The position numbers and the translations under genes were made by a program. This document shows, piece after piece, positions 1 through 8,900 of a stretch of 9,599 nucleotides of DNA. Source of the stretch: Prevotellamassilia sp. (lineage in GTDB: Bacteria; Bacteroidota; Bacteroidia; Bacteroidales; Bacteroidaceae); the NCBI GenBank assembly GCA_018383375.1, contig JAHAWW010000113.1:1-9599 (forward strand). Reading direction: 5' to 3'. The notes beneath the pieces are model-generated. The model did no database searches. It was not told where the DNA came from and worked only from the letters and a program-made list of their open reading frames with translations. Each line of letters starts with the position of its first letter. Position 1 is the stretch's first letter.

Positions 1-783
1 GGCTCGGCCTATAGCCGCGAATGGGACTATAAACGTATGAGAGACATCGCCGACAAAGTGGGCGCTCTCTTGATGATTGATATGGCACACCCCGCTGGAC
101 TCATTGCCGCAGGACTGCTCGACAACCCCGTGAAATATGCCCACATCGTCACCTCGACCACACACAAAACCTTGCGCGGCCCACGTGGCGGCATCATCTT
201 AATGGGCAAAGATTTCGACAACCCATGGGGACTCACCACCCCAAAAGGCGAAGTGAAGAAAATGAGCCAACTGCTCAACTCGGCCGTGTTCCCCGGCACC
301 CAGGGCGGACCCCTCGAACACGTCATCGCGGCCAAAGCAGTGGCCTTCGGCGAAGCACTCAAGCCCTAATTTAAAGCCTATGCACTGCAAGTGAAGAAAA
401 ACGCCGCACGACTGGCCGACGAACTCACACACCGAGGCTTCACCATCGTGAGCGGAGGCACCGACAACCATTCCATGCTCGTAGACCTGCGCTCAAAATA
501 TCCCGAACTGACCGGAAAAGTGGCTGAAAATGCACTCGTGGCTGCCGACATCACCGTCAATAAAAACATGGTGCCATTCGACAGTCGCTCGGGCTTCCAG
601 ACTTCGGGCATACGACTCGGCACACCGGCCATCACCACTCGCGGCGCCAAAGAAGACTTGATGGTACTCATCGCCGAACTCATCGAAACGGTGCTCAACG
701 CGCCGACAGACGAAACGGTCATTGCCGCCGTGCGCGCACGCGTCAACGATGTGATGAAAGACTATCCTCTCTTTGCTTGGTAA
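1..783 (+). pseudogene. glyA: Serine hydroxymethyltransferase (glyA), 5' end outside window, interrupted by in-frame TAA
   Basis: SHMT is a cytosolic PLP enzyme that converts serine plus tetrahydrofolate to glycine plus 5,10-methylene-THF. The reading frame is open from base 1 (260 codons before the TAA at 781-783), so about 165 N-terminal residues lie upstream. The PLP-lysine motif TTHKTLRGPRGG is present, with Lys at codon 56 (166-168). The substrate-carboxylate Arg lies in TSGIRLGTPAITTRG (codon 205, 613-615). Codon 123 (367-369) is TAA, in the context GEALKP-stop-FKAYALQVKKNAARL. Homologues have an acidic or polar residue there, so a single change (GAA or CAA to TAA) explains it. Frame and conservation are intact on both sides, with no second lesion. 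A product ending at this stop would lose the C-terminal small domain and the carboxylate-binding Arg, so it should be inactive. A sequencing error or a strain-level mutation are both possible. The family assignment is certain; pseudogene status is not. Confidence 0.9.
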
Positions 784-801
784 ACTCTTGACCATTATAT
801 A

Positions 802-827
802 AGCCCGGGGGTGATTGGCCCCGGGCT
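802..827 (+). terminator. GC-rich hairpin after glyA, probable terminator
   Basis: A perfect 9-bp stem (AGCCCGGGG at 802-810, CCCCGGGCT at 819-827) with an 8-nt loop sits 18 bases after the glyA stop codon. It is followed by ATAAAAATGTTT rather than a clean T tract. Position and stem strength suggest the end of the glyA transcript, separating it from the following gene run. The weak U tract lowers certainty. Confidence 0.6.
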
Positions 828-944
828 ATAAAAATGTTTCCTTTTCGAGGGTATCCACTGTTCGCCGCTGACGATTATCCGGTCTACAAATCCCCAAACG
901 ACTTTCTCTGTCCGGCACATTCTCACCAAAAAGACTCACCCACC

Positions 945-1535
945 ATGCCCAAATTCACCCCACTGCCCGCCCCCATGATTGACGACATCAACGAAGCTGT
1001 CAAGGTGATGAAAAACGGCGGCGTCATCATCTACCCCACCGACACCATTTGGGGCATAGGCTGCGACGCCACAAATGCCGAAGCCGTGGCACGTGTGGTC
1101 GAAATGAAAGGACGGGACGCCGAACAAGCCCTCATCTGTCTGGTCGACAACGAGGTGAAGATACAAAGCTACGTGGAGAAGGTGCCCGAAGTGGCTTGGG
1201 ACCTCATCCAATGCTCAGACGAGCCGCTCACCGTGATATACGACGGCGGACGCTATCTGGCACCAGGCGTCACTGCTCCAGACGGGTCGGTGGCCATCAG
1301 GCTGACACGCGAAGATTTCTCACGCGAACTCTGTCGCCGCCTGGGACGACCGGTAGTCTCCACCTCGGCCAATCTGCACGGTAGACCTTCACCCAAACGC
1401 TTCGATGACATCGCCGAAGAACTGAAAGCGGCCGCCGACTACGTCTGCCGCTCACGACGCAAAGAGAAAAAAACAACCACCGCGTCGCACATCGTCAAAC
1501 TGGGCGCCGACGCCTCAGTGAAAATCATTAGATAA
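945..1535 (+). CDS. tsaC: L-threonylcarbamoyladenylate synthase, TsaC/YrdC/Sua5 family, single domain
   Basis: This family makes threonylcarbamoyl-AMP from threonine, bicarbonate and ATP, the first step of t6A37 formation on ANN-decoding tRNAs in the cytosol. The 196-residue product is one YrdC domain. It shows YPTDTIWGIGCDA (30-42), the basic K55-x-R57 pair, SVAIRLT (115-121), STSAN (139-143) and the C-terminal SHIVKLGA...VKIIR seen in Bacteroidetes members. The C-terminal Sua5 domain is absent. In E. coli TsaC the stretch after K-x-R reads KGL; here it is QAL (Gln61), so one basic residue is missing. I chose ATG 945. The frame extends up to ATG 834, but that codon is only 6 bases past the glyA hairpin and its extra 37 residues look non-homologous. 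ATG 975 (186 residues) is another possibility. The CLC gene starts 26 bases downstream. A role other than t6A synthesis (YciO-like) is less likely given the WGIGCDA signature. Confidence 0.87.
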   Translation: MPKFTPLPAPMIDDINEAVKVMKNGGVIIYPTDTIWGIGCDATNAEAVARVVEMKGRDAEQALICLVDNEVKIQSYVEKVPEVAWDLIQCSDEPLTVIYDGGRYLAPGVTAPDGSVAIRLTREDFSRELCRRLGRPVVSTSANLHGRPSPKRFDDIAEELKAAADYVCRSRRKEKKTTTASHIVKLGADASVKIIR

Positions 1536-1561
1536 ACACGCTCACACACAAAACTAAGCCT

Positions 1562-3430
1562 GTGACGAATACTACACAAGACGTTTCTGCCATATTAGAC
1601 TCGGGAACCGACTACAAAACGGCTGCCCCCACCACTGAGCAAGAGCCACCACGTGGACACGCTGAGCGGTTTTTCGCCTATTTGGGCGAACACCTCTCGC
1701 AGCGTCAATATATTTTGCTGCTCAGTTTCTTGGTGGGTGTCGGTGCGGCACTGGCCGCCCAAACCTTGAAGTGGCTCATCCATCAAATAGAGTATTTGCT
1801 CACGTCGCGCCTCGACGCCACGTCGTCAAACTGGCTCTATCTGGTGCTCCCGGTCGTGGGCATTTTCTTGACTGCCCTATTCATTAAATATATCGTGCGC
1901 GACGATATCGGACACGGCGTGACAAAAATTCTCTATGCCATCTCGCGCCGACAAGGACACATCCGACGCCACAACTGCTGGTCGAGCGTCGTGGCCTCGG
2001 CCTTGACCATCGGTTTCGGCGGTTCGGTAGGAGCGGAATCGCCCATCGTGCTCACCGGCTCGGCCATCGGCTCTGACCTCGGGCGAATGTGCCGGCTCGA
2101 CCATAAGACACTGATGCTGCTCATAGGTTGTGGCGCTTCGGGAGCCATAGCTGGTATTTTTAAAGCCCCCATCGCCGGACTGGTCTTTACGCTTGAAGTG
2201 TTGATGATAGACCTGACTATGGCGTCGCTACTGCCCCTGCTCGTGTCGTGCCTCACAGCCACCTGCATCACCTATGCCCTGACCGGCACATCGGCGATGT
2301 TCAGCTTCAACCTGCTTGACCCTTTCACCGTGGAGCGTGTGCCGTCGGCCATTTTCTTAGGTATCTTCTGCGGTCTCATATCGCTGTGGTTCACCAGAGC
2401 CATGAACGCTTTTGAACAAGTGTTTGGGCGGCTCGGCGGCCTATACTCCAAACTGGCACTGGGCGGCACGGTGCTTGCCCTACTCATCTATTTCTTCCCA
2501 CCCCTATACGGTGAAGGCTACGGCGTCATCTCGACCATTCTCAATGCCAACGACGAGACACAAGTGGCCAACGTGATGAACAACTCACTATTCTACGGCC
2601 ACCCGGAATATCTCCTGCTCTTCTTCGGGCTTATCATCGTGTTTAAGGTCTTTGCCACCACAGCCACCAATGGCGGTGGAGGCTGCGGCGGAACCTTTGC
2701 CCCAAGCCTTTTCTTAGGTTGCATCGGTGGATACTTCTTTTCTTCCGTTTGGAACCACTATGGCGTGTTGGGCATACACGTTCCTCACACCAACTACGCC
2801 CTGCTCGGCATGGCCGGCGTGATGAGCGGCGTGTTTCACGCCCCCTTGACCGGAGTGTTTCTCATAGCCGAGCTCACCGGAGGATACGCGCTCTTCATTC
2901 CACTTATGATTGTGTCGGTCGCTGCCTATCTCACCATTCACGCTTTCGAGCCTCACAGCATCTACTCAATGCGTCTGGCACGCAAAGGCGAACTGCTCAC
3001 ACACCATAAAGACCGGTCGGTGATGACACTCATGACACTCGAAGCCGTCGTCGATAAGGAAAGGCCCAAACTGCAACCCGACATGTATCTCGGACAAATC
3101 GTACAGGCCATCGCCAGCAGCAAATCGCTACACTTTGCCGTGACCGACAGACAAGGCTCACTCTTGGGCGTCATCAACATCAATAACCTGCGCAAAATTA
3201 TCTTCCGCAGCGAACTCTACAGGATGTATAAAGCACAAGACCTTATGCAGCAACCGCCTGCTATCTTACACACCAACGACAGTATGGCTGTGGTGATGGA
3301 TACGTTCCAGGATTGCAGCGCCGGCACACTGCCTGTGTTGACCCCCGACGGCAAATATGTGGGCTTTATCTCACGTACGCGACTCTACGCCCACTATCGG
3401 CAAATCATGAAAGACTATTCTGAAGAATAA
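1562..3430 (+). CDS. CLC-family chloride channel with C-terminal CBS-domain region
   Basis: A 622-residue inner-membrane anion-transport protein. Residues 1-45 are hydrophilic, about 48-470 form the helix-rich CLC core, and about 485-615 form a cytosolic region with the pattern of a CBS pair (for example LHFAVTDRQGSLLGVI and GTLPVLTPDGKYVGFISR). Core motifs are GHGVTKIL (117-124, GSGIP position), GAESP (157-161, gating Glu159), GTFAP (377-381) and a pore Tyr468 in SIYSMRLA. At the position of the internal proton glutamate (E203 of E. coli ClC-ec1) the sequence FTLEVLM has Glu212 then Val213. My alignment places Val at the E203 site, as in CLC channels. The start is GTG 1562: there is no in-frame ATG until residue 176, inside the membrane core, so an ATG start would destroy the protein. 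It lies between tsaC and fmt, a neighbourhood I recall from Bacteroides (not searched). Confidence 0.92.
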   Translation: MTNTTQDVSAILDSGTDYKTAAPTTEQEPPRGHAERFFAYLGEHLSQRQYILLLSFLVGVGAALAAQTLKWLIHQIEYLLTSRLDATSSNWLYLVLPVVGIFLTALFIKYIVRDDIGHGVTKILYAISRRQGHIRRHNCWSSVVASALTIGFGGSVGAESPIVLTGSAIGSDLGRMCRLDHKTLMLLIGCGASGAIAGIFKAPIAGLVFTLEVLMIDLTMASLLPLLVSCLTATCITYALTGTSAMFSFNLLDPFTVERVPSAIFLGIFCGLISLWFTRAMNAFEQVFGRLGGLYSKLALGGTVLALLIYFFPPLYGEGYGVISTILNANDETQVANVMNNSLFYGHPEYLLLFFGLIIVFKVFATTATNGGGGCGGTFAPSLFLGCIGGYFFSSVWNHYGVLGIHVPHTNYALLGMAGVMSGVFHAPLTGVFLIAELTGGYALFIPLMIVSVAAYLTIHAFEPHSIYSMRLARKGELLTHHKDRSVMTLMTLEAVVDKERPKLQPDMYLGQIVQAIASSKSLHFAVTDRQGSLLGVININNLRKIIFRSELYRMYKAQDLMQQPPAILHTNDSMAVVMDTFQDCSAGTLPVLTPDGKYVGFISRTRLYAHYRQIMKDYSEE

Positions 3431-3463
3431 CACTCCTATTATATATATAAGGACCATAAGCCT

Positions 3464-4438
3464 ATGCTTCATCATACGAAACAAAATCTCCGCATCATTT
3501 ATATGGGTACGCCCGACTTTGCTGTGGCGCCGCTCAAACGCCTTGTCGAAGGCGGCTACCAAGTCGTGGCCGTCGTCACTATGCCCGACAAGGCCGTGGG
3601 ACGTCATCAAAGCACCCTCCAAGCCTCGCCCGTGAAGCAATATGCCGTTGAGCAAGGCCTCCCCGTGCTTCAGCCGGAAAAATTGCGCGATGAACAATTC
3701 CTCAAAGACTTGGCCGCCTTCGACGCCGACATGCAAATCGTCGTCGCATTCCGTATGCTGCCTGAAGTGGTTTGGGCCATGCCACGGCTGGGAACCTTCA
3801 ACCTCCACGCTTCACTCTTGCCACAATACCGCGGCGCCGCACCCATCAACTGGGCCATCATCAACGGCGAAAAAGAAACCGGCGTGACCACCTTCTTTTT
3901 AGATAAAGAAATCGACACGGGCAAAATCATCGACAGCCGTCGCATCGAAATTGAAGAGACAGACACCGCAGGCACACTCCACGACCGTATGATGGAAGTG
4001 GGGGCAGCCCTCGTCTGCGAAACCGTAGACCAAATCATCGCCGGAAACGTCAAGCCCGTAGCACAAGACACCCTGTATGACGGCGCACTCAGACCGGCAC
4101 CCAAAATCTTCAAAGAGACGTGCCGCATCGATTGGCAGCAACCGCTGGAAAAGGTCTACAACTTCGTGCGCGGCCTCTCGCCCTACCCTGCCGCTTGGAC
4201 CGAACTCCACCATGCCAAAGGCGTCTCCGTGATTAAGATATACGACACGCACAAAACAATCTGCTCGCCCGCCGAAGCCGTGGGCACCCTCCTCACCGAC
4301 GGCCGCAAAACCATCAAAGTGGCCTTGACCGACGGCTACCTGCATCTCGACACCCTGCAAATAGCCGGCAAAAAACGAATGACGGCCACCGACTTCCTCT
4401 GCGGCTTTCACGCAGACGGCACAGAGCGTCTCGTCTGA
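3464..4438 (+). CDS. fmt: Methionyl-tRNA formyltransferase
   Basis: Fmt transfers a formyl group from 10-formyl-THF to Met-tRNAfMet so that translation can initiate. The 324-residue length is typical. The N-terminal Rossmann-type domain opens with RIIYMGTPDFAVAPL (10-24). The catalytic triad is visible: Asn113 and His115 in FNLHASLLPQYRGAAP, and Asp151 in KEIDTGKI. The C-terminal OB-like tRNA-binding domain begins near residue 205 and contains IDWQQPLEKVYNFVRGLSPYP (222-242, read from W224). ATG 3464 leaves 8 residues before the conserved strand, as in E. coli. The leader (3431-3463) is A/T-rich with only a weak purine run (AAGGA). It follows the CLC gene by 33 bases and precedes the lipid-kinase gene by 54 bases. 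Every key residue I looked for is intact. Its formyl donor comes from the same folate pool that GlyA feeds. Confidence 0.96.
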   Translation: MLHHTKQNLRIIYMGTPDFAVAPLKRLVEGGYQVVAVVTMPDKAVGRHQSTLQASPVKQYAVEQGLPVLQPEKLRDEQFLKDLAAFDADMQIVVAFRMLPEVVWAMPRLGTFNLHASLLPQYRGAAPINWAIINGEKETGVTTFFLDKEIDTGKIIDSRRIEIEETDTAGTLHDRMMEVGAALVCETVDQIIAGNVKPVAQDTLYDGALRPAPKIFKETCRIDWQQPLEKVYNFVRGLSPYPAAWTELHHAKGVSVIKIYDTHKTICSPAEAVGTLLTDGRKTIKVALTDGYLHLDTLQIAGKKRMTATDFLCGFHADGTERLV

Positions 4439-4492
4439 AAAGTTCTCACTCCGTCACTTAGCTTCACCTTCTTCCTCACCACCTCAACCGTT

Positions 4493-5890
4493 ATGAAAAA
4501 ACGCATTTTATTCATCATCAACCCCATATCAGGCACTCGCCGCAAAAAGAGAATGCCGGAAGAGATTGAGCGCCATCTCGACCATAGTCGCTATGAATAT
4601 GAAGTGCGCTTCACGACACATGCCGGACACGCTGCCGAAATGGCGGGTGCGGCGGCTAAAGACGGCGTGGATGTAGTGGTGGCTGTGGGTGGCGACGGTA
4701 CGGTCAACGAGGTGGCACGCTCTTTGGTGCACACTGAGACGGCTCTCGGCATCATTCCCTGTGGCTCCGGCAACGGACTGGCCCGCCATCTGCAAATTCC
4801 GCAAAATGCCAAAGGTGCCATTGAGATTATCAACCAAGGCGTCATCCACTGTCTGGATTATGGCAAGATTAATGGCCGACCGTTTTTCTGTACATGCGGC
4901 ATGGGCTTCGACGCTTTTGTGAGCAAGAAATTTGCCGAAAGTGGCAAGCGCGGCCTCATCCAGTATGCACGCAACACCATCGGCGTGGGACTGACCTATA
5001 AACCCGAAACCTATATCATCACCGACGAAAACGGCTCACGCACACAAGAGGCCTTCCTCATAGCCTGCGCCAACGCCTCACAATATGGCAACAACGCCTA
5101 CATAGCGCCTACCGCTTCGATGAAAGACGGACTGATGGACGTGATTATCCTCGACCCTTTCAACACTATCGAAGGTGCACACGTGTTGCTGCAAATGTTC
5201 ACCAAAAACCTTTTGAGCAATAACCACACCCATCTCTACAAGTCGCGCCACCTACATGTGACCCGCGAGAAAGAGGGAGCGGTGCACTGTGATGGCGACC
5301 CCGTGATGATGGGACGCGAAATAGACGTTGAGTTGGTGCCGCGCAGTTTCAATGTGGTGGTCAATCCGCAGGCACACGACAAGCATAAAAACTATCTACA
5401 AGAATTTGGAGAAAACCTGGAACGCATCTTCTCGCCCGAAACCGACCGTAGGCTCAAACAGACAGCAACCGACACCTTCAACCTCCAGCGTTTCGTCGAC
5501 GCGCAACAAGGCATCTATGAGCGTGCGCTTGACGAAATCAGTCACGGCCGCAAACTCACGCACTGGATGTGGTTTATCTTCCCTCAAATGAAGGGACTTG
5601 GCCACAGCGCCATGTCAAAGCATTACGGCATTCAGTCACGCGAAGAGGCCGTAGCTTATCTCGAGCACCCCGTGTTAGGTAAACGTTTGGTCGAGATCTC
5701 ACGCGCTCTGCTCAATCTCAAATCTAAGTCGGCCTTTGAGGTTTTCGGAAAGCCCGACGATATGAAATTACAGTCTTCAATGACTTTGTTCTCGTCCATT
5801 CTTGAGGAGGGCAATGTCTTTGAGCGTGTCCTCATAGAATATTTTGATGGACGGCCTTGCAAGCACACTTTAAAGATGCTTGAAGGCTAA
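4493..5890 (+). CDS. YegS/DagK-type lipid kinase fused to a C-terminal DUF1810 domain
   Basis: The 465-residue protein has two parts. Residues 1 to about 292 form a complete diacylglycerol-kinase/YegS-type lipid kinase: NPISG (10-14), the nucleotide-binding GGDGTVNEV (66-74), PCGSGNGLAR (89-98), YGNNAYIAP (198-206), DGLMDV (212-217) and CDGDP (266-270). Such enzymes phosphorylate diacylglycerol or related lipids at the inner face of the membrane using ATP; the substrate here is unknown. After a charged linker (about 293-326), residues 327-463 match the DUF1810 family, normally a stand-alone protein of about 140-150 residues of unknown function: FNLQRFVDAQ (329-338), HWMWFIFPQ (357-365), KGLGHSAMSKHYGI and AYLEHPVLGKRL. 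No stop intervenes. There is no in-frame ATG between residue 273 and residue 359, so DUF1810 cannot easily start by itself. ATG 4493 is preceded by a pyrimidine-rich leader without a Shine-Dalgarno sequence. The kinase assignment is firm and the DUF1810 assignment, made by recognition, is strong. Confidence 0.92.
   Translation: MKKRILFIINPISGTRRKKRMPEEIERHLDHSRYEYEVRFTTHAGHAAEMAGAAAKDGVDVVVAVGGDGTVNEVARSLVHTETALGIIPCGSGNGLARHLQIPQNAKGAIEIINQGVIHCLDYGKINGRPFFCTCGMGFDAFVSKKFAESGKRGLIQYARNTIGVGLTYKPETYIITDENGSRTQEAFLIACANASQYGNNAYIAPTASMKDGLMDVIILDPFNTIEGAHVLLQMFTKNLLSNNHTHLYKSRHLHVTREKEGAVHCDGDPVMMGREIDVELVPRSFNVVVNPQAHDKHKNYLQEFGENLERIFSPETDRRLKQTATDTFNLQRFVDAQQGIYERALDEISHGRKLTHWMWFIFPQMKGLGHSAMSKHYGIQSREEAVAYLEHPVLGKRLVEISRALLNLKSKSAFEVFGKPDDMKLQSSMTLFSSILEEGNVFERVLIEYFDGRPCKHTLKMLEG
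5462..5881 (+). other. DUF1810 domain region of the lipid-kinase fusion
   Basis: This marks the C-terminal part of the preceding protein, residues about 324-463. The aromatic motif HWMWFIFPQ, the GLG-S-MS--Y-I segment and the HP-LG-RL segment are the conserved landmarks of DUF1810 that I recall. No catalytic residues are established for this family, so no function is assigned. It occupies nearly the full length of a normal DUF1810 protein, which suggests a whole domain rather than a fragment. Confidence 0.8.
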
Positions 5891-5917
5891 GTCTATTCTT
5901 TTTTCTTTAATTATGCC

Positions 5918-8900
5918 ATGAACGGCTACCTTTCCGTCTACACCGCATCGGCGGGATCGGGTAAAACATTTACTCTGGCAGTCAACTATGTGGCTCACCT
6001 GCTTTCGGGTGAGCCTATGGCGCATCGCCACATCCTGGCCGTGACGTTCACCAATAAGGCTACGGCCGAGATGAAAACCCGCATCTTGGCCGAACTATGG
6101 AACCTGGCTCACGGCGTACCCGACCGCGATTTTGTTGAAAAACTCAAAGAACTGCGGCCCGACGTCTCTGACGACCAAATCAAGAGCCGGGCCGCGAGGG
6201 CATTGGGTGAACTCATTCACAACTACGAAGACTTCCACATCGAAACCATCGACTCGTTTTTTCAGTCGGTCTTGGCGTCGCTGGCCCGCGAACTGGGACT
6301 CACGGCAAGTTATAATCTTGAGATTGACGACCGTAAGGTCATTGCCCAGGCCGTGGACCATCTCATGGCATCGCTTGACGACCGGCCTGAACTGTTGAGG
6401 CGGATTATGTCTTATATGTATGCGCGCATCGAAGACGACAAACGCTGGGACGGGAGTGCTGAACTGACGCAACTGGCCTCGGTCTTAACCAAAGAAGTCT
6501 TTCTCACAGCCGAAGACAAAATATTGGAAATCCTCAACAATGAGGAGAAAATGAAAGGCTACGTCGATACGTTGAATCGTAAGAAGGCGGACGCCATCAA
6601 CCGGATTAAGAAAGCCGCTCAACAGCTCGACGACAGCATCAAGCGAAATGGCGGCTACGGTATACTCAGCCGCGGCAGCAATCTGGAGACACAGGTGGGC
6701 AAGCTGGCCAATGGCGACCTCACCCCCAACCTCAATATGCTGACCAAGCGTGCAGAGAGTCCGGACGAATGGTTCAAGAAAGCCGACCGCGACAAGCCCG
6801 CCAATGCCGCTCTGGCGAGACGATGGACCGACCTTGCCGCCGAGTTAATGACAACGCTAAGGAGCGAAAAGCCAACCTATCTGAGTAGCCAACTCTCTCT
6901 CCAATATCTCAATCCGTTGCAACTGGTGGGCGAAGTGGGTCAGGAGGTGCGCGACCTCAACGCCGAGTTGGGGCGTTTCATGCTGGCCATGACTCCCATT
7001 TTGTTTCGCCGCTTGGTGACCAGTGACGATGCGTCGTTTGTGTTTGAAAAAGCCGGCGTGAAGTTTCATCATATCATGATTGATGAGTTTCAAGACACCT
7101 CGCCGCTACAGTGGGCCAACTTCCAGCAACTGCTCATCGAAAATCTATCGCAAGGCAATGGCTGTATGCTCGTGGGCGACATCAAACAGGGCATTTACCG
7201 CTTCCGAGGCGGCGACTGGAAGATTTTGGGCCGTATTGTCAGCGACATGCAAGCACAGGGGTTGAAGCCCATTCGTTTGAGCGACAACTACCGCAGCCAC
7301 GCCGACATTGTGCGCTTCAACAATGACCTTTTCACCCGTGCCGGCAAACTGATGAAAGACACCTTCGACGCCGACGACATCGCCGATATCTATAGCGACG
7401 TGGCCCAAAATCCACAAAAGGGCGACGGCGGCCATGTAGAGGTGCGTTTTATCGAAAAAACATCCGACAAAGCCTCATCTGCCACAGCCGACGACGCTGA
7501 GGCTACCGACGATGCGGCCAACACCAACATAGCCGACCAACTCGCTGCAAGCATTATGGCTGAAAACGCCAAAGGCACGCCCTACGGCGACATGATTATC
7601 TTGGTGAGATATAAGGCTGAAGGCGTGAAGCTCGTCGACTATTTTGCCCAACAATATCCCGAACTACCCATCATCTCTGACGAAGCTTTCACGCTCGGCC
7701 ACTCTGAAGCCTTGAACCTGCTCGTCAATGCCTTGCGCTGGCTCGACTGCCCGTCAGACACCGTGGCTGCTGCTTACACGGCCCGGGCCTACCAATATCA
7801 CATCCACCAACGCACCATCGCCTGGCTCGAAACGGCGGCGCATTGGCGCGATTACCTACCCGCAGAACTGACCACTCAGACCGAGCGCCTCAAAAGTATG
7901 CCGCTCTACAGCCTCTGCGAACGCCTCATCGCCCTCTTGTCGTTGCACCAAATGACTGGCGACGCGCCTTATATCTATGGCTTTCTCGACCGAGTGATGG
8001 ATTTTGCCGACAACGCTCGTGGCGGACTGCACGATTTCATCCGCCTTTGGGATGACAGCCTCAACTATTCGGCCATTCCATCGCCGGGAGCCAATGGGGT
8101 GAGGATTATGACCATACACAAGTCGAAAGGGCTCGAAGCCCCTACGATATTCATCCCCTATTGCAACTGGTTTATCGAACGTGAAAAGCGTATGGACGTG
8201 ATGTGGTGTACGCCGCCCGAATCGCCCTACAACACCCTGCCGCTCGTCGCCATACCGGGAAAAAAAGATTTGGCCGAAACCATCTATGCACCCATTTGGA
8301 AGAACGAGTTGAGCGACCGTCACACCGAAAACCTCAACCTGCTTTATGTAGCCTTCACCCGCCCCAAAAAGAACCTTTACGTTTGGGCCGAAGTGAACAG
8401 CCAAGTGGACTTCACAGCCGAAAACGCTTCAAAACTCACGGTGGCCAACCTGCTCTACAAATGTCTGGACGGCAAAGACTTCTGTCAAGGTGAACCGGCC
8501 GAGCAAGGCGAACCAACCCCAACCCCAAAAAAGAAAAAGACGGTCAACCCCTTCAAACCGCAAATGAAACCCATCGCCTCACCGCTCACGGCCGTCGAAC
8601 CCTGCACGGCCTTCCGCCAGTCTTGTGAGGCCTCAAGATTTATCTCGGGCAATGAAATCCCCGAAGACCGGCGCGCGTTTATCGACACCGGCAATGTGAT
8701 GCACTATGCCCTCTCAATGATGCAGAAAGCCTCAGACCTTGACCAAGCGTTTGAAGTCATCACCGAACAAGGACTGATGCCCGACTACAAACAGCGGCAG
8801 ACCATGCACGACCTGCTCAAAGAGCGACTCACGGCGCCGCAGCCGGCCGAATGGTTTGGCGGAAATTGGACCGTGAGCAACGAATGTACACTGCTGGGGC

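Noticed and set aside
367..369. Reassigned stop codon (alternative genetic code)
   Set aside because: TAA ends glyA at 783 and several neighbouring genes at the expected places, so TAA acts as a stop in this genome.
391..783. Independent gene starting at GTG 391
   Set aside because: It is the same frame as the upstream glyA part and encodes the SHMT C-terminal domain, so it is the remainder of glyA rather than a separate gene.
834..944. N-terminal extension of the tsaC-like gene from ATG 834
   Set aside because: The start would lie 6 bases after a strong hairpin, and the extra residues do not resemble the YrdC family. ATG 945 fits family length.
3440..3450. TATATATATAA run before fmt as a promoter
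   Set aside because: It does not fit the TAnnTTTG/TTTG Bacteroidetes promoter pattern, and the gene lies 33 bases after the CLC stop, so co-transcription is more likely.
3899..4411. 170-residue minus-strand frame
   Set aside because: It is antisense to fmt, with no family resemblance. It is a composition shadow.
5913..5921. Two-codon frame ATG-CCA-TGA overlapping the helicase start
   Set aside because: It could be imagined as a leader or coupling element, but such a short match is expected by chance and nothing else supports it.
7856..8404. 182-residue minus-strand frame
   Set aside because: It is fully antisense to the helicase gene. Long antisense frames are expected from the C-rich third positions here, and no recognisable domain is present.
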